Positions 17,406-26,700 of a stretch of DNA of 64,000 nt are shown here, piece by piece (position 1 is the stretch's first letter; every line of letters starts with the position of its first letter). Made by a program: the position numbers and the translations under genes. Below the pieces are notes generated by a model. The model did not search any database. It saw only the letters and a program-made list of their open reading frames with translations, and was not told the origin of the DNA. Source of the stretch: Anderseniella sp963698275 (lineage in GTDB: Bacteria; Pseudomonadota; Alphaproteobacteria; Rhizobiales; Aestuariivirgaceae); contig CAVOQE010000009.1 of NCBI GenBank assembly GCA_963698275.1, positions 248,001 through 312,000 on the forward strand. Direction: 5' to 3'.

Positions 17406-18179
17406 TCACTCAAGCCCGTCCTTCACACCGGCCAGCAGGCTGGCAGCACCCTTGGTGAGCAGGGCTATGTCTGATCCGCAGGCAACGAACGTGAAACCGT
17501 CATTGAGCAACTGGGCGGCGAACTTTGCGTCAAACACCAGGGTGCCGACGGGTATGCCCTTTGCCATCAGTTTCTTGGCCACCGGCATGACGTGCTCCCA
17601 GACGGCAGGATGCATGGGTTGTCCGACATGGCCCAGGTCAGCGCCGATGTCAGCGGGGCCGAAAAACACACCCGTGATCCCGTCAACTGCGGCAATCTCT
17701 TCCGCCTGATCCATCGCCTGCCTGGTTTCAAGCTGCACCAGCACGGCGGTTTCATCTTCGACCCGGTCAAAATAATCGGTGACCCTGCCAAACGAATTGG
17801 CGCGCGTGGCGCCGCTGACACCGCGAATCCCGCGCGGCGGATAGCGCGTCGCCGCAACCGCGCGTTCAGCTTCGGCCACGGATTGAACCATCGGGAACAA
17901 CAGGCCCGGCGCGCCCAGGTCGAGCAGGCGTTTGACCTTCACACTGTCATTCCAGTCAGGCCGCACGATTGCAGTTGTGGAGCTGGCCGCAAGCGCCTGC
18001 AGCTGTCCCATGACGAGCGGGATTTCATTGGGCGAATGCTCCATGTCCAGCAGCATCCAGTCATAGCCGGCCGTTGCCAGCACTTCGGCGGAATAGTTGT
18101 TGCTCAAACTGGCCCACAGGCCGATCTGCTTTTGTCCCGCACGAATGGCTTGCGTGAAAGTATTGGTCCGCATCTTCAT
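17406..18179 (-). CDS. HpcH/HpaI family class II pyruvate aldolase
   Basis: 257 residues with the (beta/alpha)8 aldolase fold: LWASLSNNYSAEVLATAGYDWMLLDMEHSPN, VLVQLETRQAMDQ (metal-binding Glu), GVFFGPADIGADLG (metal-binding Asp), and the catalytic loop GIRGVSGATRA. It resembles 4-hydroxy-2-oxoheptanedioate aldolase and related enzymes that cleave 4-hydroxy-2-oxo acids to pyruvate and an aldehyde. Its start overlaps the stop of the FAD oxidoreductase gene by 4 bp, so the pair is co-translated. The true substrate is unknown. Confidence 0.88.
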   Translation of the reverse strand: MKMRTNTFTQAIRAGQKQIGLWASLSNNYSAEVLATAGYDWMLLDMEHSPNEIPLVMGQLQALAASSTTAIVRPDWNDSVKVKRLLDLGAPGLLFPMVQSVAEAERAVAATRYPPRGIRGVSGATRANSFGRVTDYFDRVEDETAVLVQLETRQAMDQAEEIAAVDGITGVFFGPADIGADLGHVGQPMHPAVWEHVMPVAKKLMAKGIPVGTLVFDAKFAAQLLNDGFTFVACGSDIALLTKGAASLLAGVKDGLE

Positions 18180-19390
18180 ATGATTGCTTTCTCCAGAAAC
18201 GCCTCATTGCGCTCAATCCGGTCATAGTTGAACGGTGACAGGTCCAGTGTCCTGTACTCGCCATAGGTGATCAACTCCGATGTTCCACGGCCCATGGCCG
18301 GCGACTGCTGGAAGCCGTGGCCTGAGAACCCGTTCACGAAGATGAAGTTTTCAACCTGTGTATGGCGGCCGAGAATGGCGTTCTGGTCAAGCGTGTTGAA
18401 CGCATAATGCCCGGCCCAGGAATTGGTCAGCTTGATGGTTTCAAACTGCGGAATGCGGTTGGCGATGGCCGGCCAGGCCTTGTCTTCCCAGATAGTGTGG
18501 TCTTCAACGAAATCATCATAATCCACCGCAGGGTCATCATCCGGCGGGCACCCGGCCAGGTAAAACTGCCCGTCGGTCCGCATGTGCACACCGCTTGGAT
18601 CGATGGTCAGCGGCAGGTCCCGGTCGAGCGGATTTTCCGCTGCGAAAATAAACGTATAACGCTTGCGCGGCTCAACCGGAATTTCTATGCCGGCCATGCG
18701 AGAGGTCAGCACGGCACGCGGGCCTGAGGCGTTGACCACGGTGCCGCACGCAATCACCTCACCGGATTTCAGGGTAACGCTTTCAACCCGTGTGCCGGCT
18801 GCATTCCGGGTCATGGCAACCACTTCATTGGCAATGTATTCGGCACCCTTTTCCCGCGCTGACCGCTTCCACCAGTCAAACAGGGTTGCGCCGTCAAAAT
18901 AGCCCTCGTCGACAAGGTTGTGATTTGCACCGACAATGCCGTCAAGATTGTAGAACGGGTAAGCAGCCGCGATCTCGTCCGGCGTCAGGTGCTTGGTACC
19001 GGCCCCGCAGGCGGCCTGGATTTGCTGGTTCTCCTTCAATACACCGGCAAACTCTTCATTGTCCGCCATGTACATGTAGCCGTAACTGTGGATCAGAGGT
19101 TGCGGCACCCGCGGGTCATTGCCCATGTATTCGCGGAAATTCTTGACGAACTCGGCACCGAACTGCGAGACGCGCACATTGATCTTGTTGGAAAACTGCT
19201 GGCGGATGCAGCTGTTGGTATGGGACGTGGAGCAGAACTCGTAGGTGGGGTCGCGTTCGACGACCAGAATCGAACCGTCAAAGTCGGGATTGTCGGCCAG
19301 CCACCAGGAAACCGATGAGCCATACATGGCACCACCCACGATAACCACGTCGTAACTGGCGTTTGCCGGAGTTTCCAAACCTTGCATCAT
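18176..19390 (-). CDS. FAD-dependent oxidoreductase, DAO (glycine/D-amino acid oxidase) family
   Basis: 404 residues. The N-terminal dinucleotide fold reads DVVIVGGAMYGSSVSWWLAD with the acidic end VVERDP. The FAD-contact region CSTSHTNSCIRQQF follows, and the C-terminal part includes GHYAFNTLDQNAILG and FVNGFSGHGFQQSPAMGRG. It probably oxidises an N-methyl or D-amino acid. It overlaps the HpcH/HpaI aldolase by 4 bp, so the oxidation product or a derivative may feed that aldolase. A double-hairpin repeat lies just upstream of the start. ATG 19390 and 19387 are both possible starts. Confidence 0.85.
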   Translation of the reverse strand: MMQGLETPANASYDVVIVGGAMYGSSVSWWLADNPDFDGSILVVERDPTYEFCSTSHTNSCIRQQFSNKINVRVSQFGAEFVKNFREYMGNDPRVPQPLIHSYGYMYMADNEEFAGVLKENQQIQAACGAGTKHLTPDEIAAAYPFYNLDGIVGANHNLVDEGYFDGATLFDWWKRSAREKGAEYIANEVVAMTRNAAGTRVESVTLKSGEVIACGTVVNASGPRAVLTSRMAGIEIPVEPRKRYTFIFAAENPLDRDLPLTIDPSGVHMRTDGQFYLAGCPPDDDPAVDYDDFVEDHTIWEDKAWPAIANRIPQFETIKLTNSWAGHYAFNTLDQNAILGRHTQVENFIFVNGFSGHGFQQSPAMGRGTSELITYGEYRTLDLSPFNYDRIERNEAFLEKAII

Positions 19391-19411
19391 TCAACTGCCT
19401 CGCCTGTTTAT

Positions 19412-19514
19412 CTATAGCGACATGGGTTCGTAAGAACCCATGTCGCTATAGCACTTTGGAAACGATCAGGTTTATGCTTTTTGGTTGATTCAACCAAAAA
19501 TCATCCTGATCTAG
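19412..19514. repeat. Dispersed double-hairpin repeat, copy 1
   Basis: Two adjacent hairpins. The first is a perfect 18-bp stem with a GTAA loop (19412-19429 / 19434-19451). The second runs 19464-19511, with an inner 10-bp stem TTTTTGGTTG/CAACCAAAAA and an outer GATCAGG/CCTGATC stem, closing with CTAG. The same organisation and much of the sequence recur in inverse orientation at 30965-31069. It lies between two minus-strand genes, so it could act on message ends; it has no coding capacity. Confidence 0.85.
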
Positions 19515-19567
19515 TGCGGCGATAATGCTGAATTTCAGATGCCATAGGCAAGCATGATTTCAGTCAG

Positions 19568-20422
19568 TCAACGAACCAGCAGAACAGGCGCGCGCACGGT
19601 GCGAAGCACGGTTGTCGTGGTACTGCCAAAGATCAGGGTTCGCAGCGCGGAATGACCATAGGCGCCCATGACCAGGATCGCATCACGCCGCGTCGACATG
19701 TAATCTCCAAGCACCTGTTGCGGCGCGCCGTCGGCAATATGGATAATGCAGGACGGTGACCGGTCCACGACTCTTGAATAGGCCTTCACAAACCAGGACT
19801 TGTCGGCGGTGCCTTTGGGTCCGGCCGCCACCAGGTGCAGTTGCATGCCGGTGAACAGCGGCGATGCAATGACGAAATCAAGCGCTTTCAGGGCTGCGGA
19901 ACTGCCGTCGAGCGCGACAATAATGATGTTCGGTGTCTGGATTTTCCGCGATGCAATCAGTACCGGCTTTACGCTGGCACGAACCACACTTTCGATGCTC
20001 GACCCGATATGATCGCTGTCGAACTCGCTGGTCGCCCCGCGCTTTCCGATAACCACAAGGTCGGCGGATGCTTCGCGTTCGATGATGGTGTCAACAATGC
20101 TGCCATGACGGTGCAGCCGGCTCACATCGGACACACCGCCGGCAACCAGCAGTTTTTCCGCCTGGGCCAGCAGCACCCGGCCATCCGAGATGGCAAGTTT
20201 GCCCTCAGCCTCGTCGATCTGCGTCAGCTCCTCCAGCAACTCGCTTTTGACGCCAAGTCCGATGGCGCCACTGAGATCCTTGCGCGCAGCAACCGCGTCC
20301 TTGCGCTGAACAATATGCAAAATCTCGACACTGGCCGAAAGACGCGTCGCTGCCCACGCGGCCAGCTCGCACACGCTGGAGGCGTAGGACGATGCATCAA
20401 TACAGGCGAGAATGCGTTTCAT
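19568..20422 (-). CDS. Universal stress protein, two UspA domains
   Basis: 284 residues from ATG 20422. Two tandem Usp domains, each with the G-2x-G-9x-G(S/T) ATP-binding motif: VIGKRGATSEFDSDHIGSS in the first half and MGAYGHSALRTLIFGSTT in the second. It begins MKRILACIDASSYA. The start is 15 bp beyond the stop of the SulP transporter gene, indicating an operon. USP domains with SulP transporters suggest coupling of anion uptake to energy or stress state; this is inference. Confidence 0.92.
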   Translation of the reverse strand: MKRILACIDASSYASSVCELAAWAATRLSASVEILHIVQRKDAVAARKDLSGAIGLGVKSELLEELTQIDEAEGKLAISDGRVLLAQAEKLLVAGGVSDVSRLHRHGSIVDTIIEREASADLVVIGKRGATSEFDSDHIGSSIESVVRASVKPVLIASRKIQTPNIIIVALDGSSAALKALDFVIASPLFTGMQLHLVAAGPKGTADKSWFVKAYSRVVDRSPSCIIHIADGAPQQVLGDYMSTRRDAILVMGAYGHSALRTLIFGSTTTTVLRTVRAPVLLVR

Positions 20423-20437
20423 GGTCGATCTTTCCAA

Positions 20438-21922
20438 TCAGTGATCAGCGGGCCGCTGTGTCGGGTCGTCCGCGTCATGGGTGGCAAACCGGCCGACCAT
20501 TTTGGCACTTAGTTCATTCATCCCGACAACCTCGACCGAAGTTCCCTCGCGGCGGAACTTCAAAACCGCCTGATCCAGAATGGCGATGGCAGAAATATCC
20601 CAGAAATGAGCATCTGACATGTCGATAACCACCCGGTCCAGCACTTCCTTGAAATCAAAGGCATCTGTGAACAGTTCCGTAGAGGCAAAGAACACCTGTC
20701 CGGAGAACCGGTATGTGCGGCAGGCGCCATCGGCAGACAGGTTTGAAGTGACGGTAAACAGGCTTTTGACCTTGCTGGCGAAGAACAGCCCGCTCAGCAC
20801 AACACCTGCCAGCACCCCTTGCGCCAGGTCATGTGTCCACACAACGACAACGACCGTCACCACCATGACAACGGAGGACTGCCACGGGTGGGTTTTCAGG
20901 TTTCTGATGGATTTCCAGCTGAACGTGCCGATCGACACCATGATCATCACCGCGACCAGAGACGGCATCGGGATCTGGCTGACCAATGGCCCCAGGACAA
21001 CAATCAGAAACAACAGGAAACTGCCCGCCACAAAGGTGGACAATCGGGTGCTGCCTCCGGATTTCACGTTAATGACCGACTGGCCGATCATTGCGCAACC
21101 GCCCATGCCACCAAGAAACCCGGTGGCAAAATTGGCGATACCCTGCCCCTTGCACTCGCGGCGCTTGTTGCTTGGTGTGTCAGTCAATTCATCGACTATG
21201 TGGGCTGTCATCATCGATTCCAGCAGGCCGACGATCGCCATGGTCAGGGAATACGGGAAAATGATGCGAAGCGTCTCAAGCGTCAACGGCACGTCCGGGA
21301 TCAGCAAATACGGAATACTGGACGGAAGCTGTCCCATATCGCCCACGGTGTTGACGCCAAGTCCGCCGTAAATCGAGACGACGGTCAGTACCACGATGGC
21401 CACCAGAGGCGATGGCACCACCTTGGTCAGCCGTGGCAGCAGATAGATGATGGCAAGCCCTGCTGCCACCATCGCATAGGTCACCCAGGTCACATTGATA
21501 AGCTGCGGCAACTGGGCGGTGAATATCAGTATGGCCAAAGCATTGACGAAGCCGGTTACCACAGATGTGGAGACATACTGCATCAGCAGATCAAGCCGCA
21601 AGAACCCGGCAATCACCTGCAGCACACCCATCAAGATTGTGGCGGCAAACAGGTATTCGACACCGTGGTCCCGGATCAACGGCACCACCAGCACTGCAAT
21701 TGCCGCCGTGGCGGCAGAGATCATGCCTGGCCGGCCACCCACCAGCGCAGCGATTACAGCGATCGAAAACGACGCATAAAGGCCGACCTTGGGGTCGACA
21801 CCGGCTATAATCGAAAACCCGATTGCCTCCGGGATCAGGGCGAGGGCCACAACGATGCCGGCAAGAATATCGCCGCGCGGATTGGACAACCATTCGCGCC
21901 GCAACGTGGCGATTGAGAACAT
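20438..21922 (-). CDS. SulP family anion transporter with STAS domain
   Basis: 494 residues from ATG 21922 (beginning MFSIATLRREW); the 19-residue upstream extension has no support. Ten or more membrane helices, with the family signatures DILAGIVVALALIPEAIGFS and NFATGFLGGMGGCAMIGQSVINVKSGG. A C-terminal STAS domain (about residues 385-480) contains VVIDMSDAHFWDISAIAILDQ. It likely carries sulfate, bicarbonate or another inorganic anion. Followed at 15 bp by a universal stress protein gene. Confidence 0.92.
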   Translation of the reverse strand: MFSIATLRREWLSNPRGDILAGIVVALALIPEAIGFSIIAGVDPKVGLYASFSIAVIAALVGGRPGMISAATAAIAVLVVPLIRDHGVEYLFAATILMGVLQVIAGFLRLDLLMQYVSTSVVTGFVNALAILIFTAQLPQLINVTWVTYAMVAAGLAIIYLLPRLTKVVPSPLVAIVVLTVVSIYGGLGVNTVGDMGQLPSSIPYLLIPDVPLTLETLRIIFPYSLTMAIVGLLESMMTAHIVDELTDTPSNKRRECKGQGIANFATGFLGGMGGCAMIGQSVINVKSGGSTRLSTFVAGSFLLFLIVVLGPLVSQIPMPSLVAVMIMVSIGTFSWKSIRNLKTHPWQSSVVMVVTVVVVVWTHDLAQGVLAGVVLSGLFFASKVKSLFTVTSNLSADGACRTYRFSGQVFFASTELFTDAFDFKEVLDRVVIDMSDAHFWDISAIAILDQAVLKFRREGTSVEVVGMNELSAKMVGRFATHDADDPTQRPADH

Positions 21923-22065
21923 TAAACAGACCTGTGGAGAAAATGAAAACGCACCGGCAACGGAGGTATTAGACGCCATATACCGGTATGAGAACTGATG
22001 TTGATTGATTGAGGCCAGTTAGCGGACAAAGCCTGCACACCGCAAGCGACAACTGGACGCGGGGT

Positions 22066-22770
22066 TTATTTCAGCTTCAGACAATCCAGGTACGGCACTG
22101 TCGAATTCACCCTTCTGCGTATCGTGCGCGCCTGTTTGCGGACCTTCGGGCCGGGTTTGCCAGCATTGCGCACAGCCGGATTTGGCAGTGCTGCGGCCAG
22201 TTGCGCGGCATGTGCTTTTGTCAGCGCCTTGCCGGATTTGCGGAAATGGTATTGGGCGGCGGCTTCTGCGCCATAAATGCCCGGGGCCCATTCAGCGGTA
22301 TTGATGTAAACTTCGACAATCCGGCGTTTTGACCAGATCAGGTCGATCCACAGGGCAAGCGGCAGTTCCAACGCTTTTCGAACATAGGAACGCGATGGCC
22401 ACAGAAACAGGTTCTTGGCCACTTGCTGAGTAATGGTCGATCCGCCGCGCGATGGCCCGCCTTCGTTTTCCAGCGCTTCCATGGCCACGGTCTGAAAAAC
22501 CTCCCAGTCAACGCCGGCGTGTTCACATATGCGGGCGTCTTCAGCGGTGACCACCGAGCGCACCAGATTTTGAGATGTATCCGCAAGCGGCCGCCAGCGA
22601 TAGTCGATCCCATTACCTTCAAACGTCTTCCACAACATCATGGTCGTCACCGGCGGTGGCACCACCGTATAGACCAGTGTCAGCAGGTATGGCAGCGCCA
22701 GCAGCCCAAACAGCATGTACAACCCATAGCGCAGCCTTGAACGTTTCTGGTTTTTTGTGAAAGGTGCCAT
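22066..22770 (-). CDS. mtgA: Monofunctional biosynthetic peptidoglycan transglycosylase
   Basis: 234 residues. One N-terminal membrane anchor (about residues 17-36), then a GT51 domain with SVVTAEDARICEHAGVDW (catalytic Glu), GGSTITQQVAKNLFLWPSRS, and RRIVEVYINTAEWAPGIYG. It polymerises lipid II glycan strands on the periplasmic side of the inner membrane and lacks a transpeptidase domain. Divergent from the prenyl synthase gene. Confidence 0.95.
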   Translation of the reverse strand: MAPFTKNQKRSRLRYGLYMLFGLLALPYLLTLVYTVVPPPVTTMMLWKTFEGNGIDYRWRPLADTSQNLVRSVVTAEDARICEHAGVDWEVFQTVAMEALENEGGPSRGGSTITQQVAKNLFLWPSRSYVRKALELPLALWIDLIWSKRRIVEVYINTAEWAPGIYGAEAAAQYHFRKSGKALTKAHAAQLAAALPNPAVRNAGKPGPKVRKQARTIRRRVNSTVPYLDCLKLK

Positions 22771-22884
22771 CGCTTGCCGGTTGCGCTCTGTTGCCGCCGG
22801 AACTAGAAGATGGCGGTAACAAGATCATTACCCCAGCCGGGCGCAAGACGAAACCGGCTTTATGACAGGAGCGTGCGAAGCCAA

Positions 22885-23772
22885 ATGACATTCCAGGCGG
22901 CACTGAAGAACACTGCCAATGAAATCGAAGCCCTGTTGGACGAGCTTCTGGCAGTGCAGACATCTCGCGCACCGCGTGTCACTGAAGCCATGCGCTATTC
23001 CGCATTGGCACAGGGCAAGCGCCTGCGGCCGTTCTTCGTATCGGAAAGTGCTGCAATACTGGGGGCTGATCACCATCAGGCGCTGCGTGTGGGCGCTGCA
23101 CTTGAATGTATTCACTGCTATTCCCTGGTGCATGATGATCTGCCGGCAATGGATGATGATGACCTGCGCCGCGGCAAGCCCACCTGTCACATTGCCTATG
23201 ATGAGGCGACCGCAATACTGGCTGGTGATGGCCTGTTGACGGTGGCGTTTGAAATTATTGCCGACCCGGCCACCCATGCAGATGGCTCGGTTCGCGCCGA
23301 TCTGGCTCTCGAGCTTGCACGTGCAGCAGGTCACAACGGCATGGTCGGCGGTCAGATGCTCGATCTTGCCGCAGAACAAAAGCACTCCCATGATCTTGAC
23401 GAGATCATCGCCATTCAAAGCCTGAAAACCGGCGCATTGTTCCGGTTTTCACTGGAAGGTGGCGCCATTCTCGCCCAGGCCGGACCTGAAGACAGAACCA
23501 CCATGCGAACCTTTGCCGACAAGGTCGGCCTGGCATTCCAGATTGCCGATGATATTCTTGACGTGGAAAGTTCTCCGGAACAACTCGGCAAGGCAACCCA
23601 GAAGGACGCTGACGCCGGCAAGGCAACCTTCATCGACCTGTTCGGCCTCGATGGTGCCAGGCAGAAGGCCAGCGCACTGGCCGATGAGGCCTGCGATCTG
23701 CTGGCGCGGTACGGCGACAGGGCCGCGACCTTGCGCGAAGCGGCCCGCTTCATTGTCGAGCGCAAGAACTGA
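22885..23772 (+). CDS. ispA: Polyprenyl (farnesyl/geranylgeranyl-type) diphosphate synthase
   Basis: 295 residues from ATG 22885; an upstream frame from 22810 is unconserved. First Asp-rich motif LVHDDLPAMDDDDLRRGKPT, second motif FQIADDILDVES, and the GKRLRPFF substrate motif. Length and the FARM spacing with the two-residue insertion (DDxxxxD) fit bacterial farnesyl diphosphate synthases. It condenses isopentenyl diphosphate with allylic diphosphates in the cytosol. ispG lies about 500 bp downstream on the opposite strand. Confidence 0.93.
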   Translation: MTFQAALKNTANEIEALLDELLAVQTSRAPRVTEAMRYSALAQGKRLRPFFVSESAAILGADHHQALRVGAALECIHCYSLVHDDLPAMDDDDLRRGKPTCHIAYDEATAILAGDGLLTVAFEIIADPATHADGSVRADLALELARAAGHNGMVGGQMLDLAAEQKHSHDLDEIIAIQSLKTGALFRFSLEGGAILAQAGPEDRTTMRTFADKVGLAFQIADDILDVESSPEQLGKATQKDADAGKATFIDLFGLDGARQKASALADEACDLLARYGDRAATLREAARFIVERKN

Positions 23773-23922
23773 CCGATCCAGCCTGAGCGTCTGCACTTAA
23801 AATTCGGCATGTGAGATTCTGCACATCGCCGTGATGGGGCATGTGCGAGTGTCGTTGTCATCGAGAGGGCACATCAGGCCCGCAAAGGACAAACACAGCA
23901 TAAGAAACGAAGGAACAGACCA

Positions 23923-24126
23923 ATGAAGTCCCTCCTCATCGCAGCCATCATCGCATCAGGCTTCGCCACCGTTGGCACAGTCACAGCAAATGCCAGCAAC
24001 AAGAGTTACGCTTATCAGTATTGCCACTATTACAAGGCACGCGCACTGGGTGCACACAGCCTGGAACGCAAGGACTACATGTGGGCCAAATACCGCGCCT
24101 GCCTGCGCGAATACGGCGCCTACTAG
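23923..24126 (+). CDS. Small secreted protein of unknown function
   Basis: 67 residues with a good Sec signal (MKSLLIAAIIASGFATVGTVTANA, cleaved before SNK) and AAGGA 9 bp upstream of the ATG. The mature part is about 43 residues, rich in Tyr, with two cysteines (YCHYYKAR and RACLREYG) that could form a disulfide. I do not recognise the family. Monocistronic between ispA and the convergent ispG. Confidence 0.75.
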   Translation: MKSLLIAAIIASGFATVGTVTANASNKSYAYQYCHYYKARALGAHSLERKDYMWAKYRACLREYGAY

Positions 24127-24285
24127 GTTACCGACACTTATCAGAACGTCGAATAGTTCCGGGACGGCTGGAGCTAGAGCGGGGTGAGCACAGCGAACAC
24201 AATGGCTTCGCACTCATCCCGTTCAACGCATCTGGGGCATGAAATCAGGGTTTCGGGTTTACTGGCACCCGCAAGCAGCAAAGGT

Positions 24286-25536
24286 TTACTCCGCTGCCTG
24301 GTCGGCACCCCCGCCCCATTTGTTCACGACATAATCATCAACGATCTGCTTGAACTGATCACCAATGTCTTCGCCGCGCAGGGTTTTGACTTTCTTGCCG
24401 TCAATGAAAACGGGCGCTGCCGGCACTTCGCCGGTACCGGGAAGTGAAATACCGATATGGGCATGCTTGGACTCTCCCGGTCCGTTGACAATGCACCCCA
24501 TAACCGCGACCTGAAGTTCCTCAAAGCCCGGATAGGCTTTCTTCCACTCCGGCTGCTGGGCACGCAGATAGCCCTGAATATCCTGAGCCAGATGCTGGAA
24601 CACCGTCGACGTGGTGCGGCCGCAACCCGGACACGCGATAACCATAGGTGTAAAGTTGCGGATACCCATTGTCTGCAGGATTTCCTGCGCCACAAAAACC
24701 TCTTTCGAGCGATCGCCGCCGGGATCAGGGGTGAGCGAAATACGGATCGTGTCGCCGACACCTTCCTGCAGCAGCACACCAAGCCCGGCTGCGGAAGCCA
24801 CAATACCCTTGGACCCCATGCCGGCTTCGGTAAGCCCCAGATGCAGCGCGTAGTCACAGCGCGCTGATATCTGGCGATAGCACGCGATCAGGTCCTGCAC
24901 TTCCGATACTTTCACCGAAATGACGATCTTGTCACGCGGCAGGCCGATTTCCTCGGCACGCGCGGCGGACTGCAGGCCGGATTCAACCATTGTATCGTGC
25001 ATGACGAGACGCACATCCCTGGGCTCTGCCAGCTTGGCGTTCTCGTCCATGTACCTTGCCAGCATGGCCTGGTCCAGCGACCCCCAGTTCACCCCGATCC
25101 GCACCGGCTTGTTGAACTCGATGGCCCGTTCGATCATCATCGAGTAATTGCGGTCCTGCTTTTCCTTGAAACCGACATTACCCGGATTGATGCGGTATTT
25201 CCCCAGTGCTTCGGCACAGGCAGGATGATCGCGCAGCAAGGTGTGGCCAATATAGTGGAAGTCGCCAATCAGCGGTGTGTCGAAACCCATCTGATCGAGC
25301 CGGTCACGGATGTGCGGCACAGCCTTGGCGGCCTCTTCCTTGTCCACGGTAATGCGCACCAGTTCCGAACCTGCACGCGCAAGCGCTGCAACCTGTTGGG
25401 CGGTGCCCTCGATATCTGCGGTATCGGTATTGGTCATAGATTGAACGACAACCGGCGCACCGCCGCCGATCTGAATCTTCTCGCCAACCTTCACACCAAC
25501 AGACTTGCGGCGCGGCTGAACGGCCGAATAGGCCAT
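24286..25536 (-). CDS. ispG: 4-hydroxy-3-methylbut-2-enyl diphosphate synthase
   Basis: 416 residues from ATG 25536, with AGGAG 8 bp upstream. The N-terminal TIM barrel opens with VQSMTNTDTADIEGTAQQ. The C-terminal domain binds the [4Fe-4S] cluster through CPGCGRTTS and the Cys of GCIVNGPGE. Penultimate enzyme of the MEP isoprenoid pathway, converting MEcPP to HMBPP. It supplies the pathway that ispA, nearby, extends. Confidence 0.97.
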   Translation of the reverse strand: MAYSAVQPRRKSVGVKVGEKIQIGGGAPVVVQSMTNTDTADIEGTAQQVAALARAGSELVRITVDKEEAAKAVPHIRDRLDQMGFDTPLIGDFHYIGHTLLRDHPACAEALGKYRINPGNVGFKEKQDRNYSMMIERAIEFNKPVRIGVNWGSLDQAMLARYMDENAKLAEPRDVRLVMHDTMVESGLQSAARAEEIGLPRDKIVISVKVSEVQDLIACYRQISARCDYALHLGLTEAGMGSKGIVASAAGLGVLLQEGVGDTIRISLTPDPGGDRSKEVFVAQEILQTMGIRNFTPMVIACPGCGRTTSTVFQHLAQDIQGYLRAQQPEWKKAYPGFEELQVAVMGCIVNGPGESKHAHIGISLPGTGEVPAAPVFIDGKKVKTLRGEDIGDQFKQIVDDYVVNKWGGGADQAAE

Positions 25537-25624
25537 GGGCTCGACTCCTGAATTGGATAAAATACTTTGTCGGCTTGTTACTTGCATGGGTTGGCCTGCA
25601 ATTTCAAGCGGCGCATCGGCGCAG

Positions 25625-25639
25625 CATCATCTTATGATG
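25625..25639. promoter_or_regulatory. Short inverted repeat upstream of the EutA-like gene
   Basis: CATCAT/ATGATG with a 3-base spacer lies in the 158-bp divergent region between ispG and the EutA-like gene, about 56 bp before the latter's ATG. It could be an operator half-site pair. No regulator is adjacent. Confidence 0.3.
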
Positions 25640-25694
25640 GAAAGTCTGCCGGTATATGGTAATCTGACAAAGCAAATGTTCAGGAGTGAATGTC

Positions 25695-26489
25695 ATGGAT
25701 GCAAAGGTGGAAGAAAGCTCTGGGCAGGCCATGAAGCTGATCGAGAACCTGCCGTTTGAAACCGACAACGGCATTGCCGCCCGCGGACGTGTCGGCCTGA
25801 TCGTGCTGGCCAGTGATTATACGATTGAGCATGAGTGGCGGCAGATATTTGCCGAATTGCCCGGGCTGGCGCTGTACCAAAGCCGAATTTTCAACGACGA
25901 CCAGATAACACCCGAGACACTTCGGGCCATGGAACCGCGCATTCGCGATTGTGCAGACGTGTTTCTGCCCGGCGCGGCGATGGATGTCATCGCCTATGGC
26001 TGCACGTCTGCCTCGATGGCAATCGGCGAAGAAAAGGTATTCCAGCGCATCCGTGAAGCCCGGCCGGGGGTTGCGTGCACGACCCCGATTACGGCGGCTT
26101 TTGCGGCCTTCGATGCCTTCAAGGCCAGGAAAATCGGCGTATTGACGCCATATCGTGCAGATGTAAACCGGATTGTCGCCGACTATATCCGGGCGCGTGG
26201 TTTCGAGGTCCCGGTATTCGGTTCGTTCAATGAAGAGTCTGACGCGGTGGTCGCGAGTATTTCTCCAAAATCCATTCGCGACGGGGTAAAACGTATACTG
26301 AAAGAATCAGACGTTGATGCTGTCTTTGTGTCCTGTACGTCGGTCAGGCTTGTTGAAGAGGCCGCCGGTATTGAACGCGAAACAGGGGTTCCGGTCACCT
26401 CCAGCAACCATGCCATGGCATGGCACACGGCACGGCTGGCCGGAGTGGCAGACAAGCTGCCTCAGTTTGGCAAACTGTTTACTCTTTGA
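25695..26489 (+). CDS. Asp/Glu racemase superfamily protein, EutA/maleate isomerase-like
   Basis: 264 residues from ATG 25695, with CAGGAG 8 bp upstream; a GTG at 25686 would overlap that site. Two catalytic-type cysteines lie in YGCTSASMAIGEEKVF and FVSCTSVRLVEEA, in the pseudo-symmetric arrangement of maleate cis-trans isomerase and arylmalonate decarboxylase. GLIVLASDYTIEHEW, FGSFNEESDAVVA and TSSNHAMAWH closely resemble EutA proteins of ectoine utilisation as I recall them. The reaction here is unproven. An ectoine hydrolase homologue is 11 kb away rather than adjacent. Confidence 0.82.
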   Translation: MDAKVEESSGQAMKLIENLPFETDNGIAARGRVGLIVLASDYTIEHEWRQIFAELPGLALYQSRIFNDDQITPETLRAMEPRIRDCADVFLPGAAMDVIAYGCTSASMAIGEEKVFQRIREARPGVACTTPITAAFAAFDAFKARKIGVLTPYRADVNRIVADYIRARGFEVPVFGSFNEESDAVVASISPKSIRDGVKRILKESDVDAVFVSCTSVRLVEEAAGIERETGVPVTSSNHAMAWHTARLAGVADKLPQFGKLFTL

Positions 26490-26700
26490 CATTCCGGCGG
26501 TGCAACGGCCCCTATCCCGGGCAACGAGACTGACTGTTGATTTACTATTGCAAATAGCGTGCACACGTGCTTTTTCGGGCGCGAACGAGAGCTAACGTAA
26601 GGTCATATTGCCTTTGTTTGACAGAGAATGACGGGCAGGCAATTTGTCAGGAACAAGCCGACAAAAACGAACGAGTAAGAAAAGGCGTATCAGGCAACTC

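Noticed and set aside
20819..21916. 365-codon plus-strand open frame antisense to the SulP gene
   Set aside because: His/Gln/Arg-rich composition typical of an antisense shadow; the minus-strand SulP protein is unmistakable.
26540..26575. Terminator-like GCGTGCACACGTGC followed by T-run after the EutA-like gene
   Set aside because: The palindrome leaves no room for a stable loop, so a real hairpin is unlikely.
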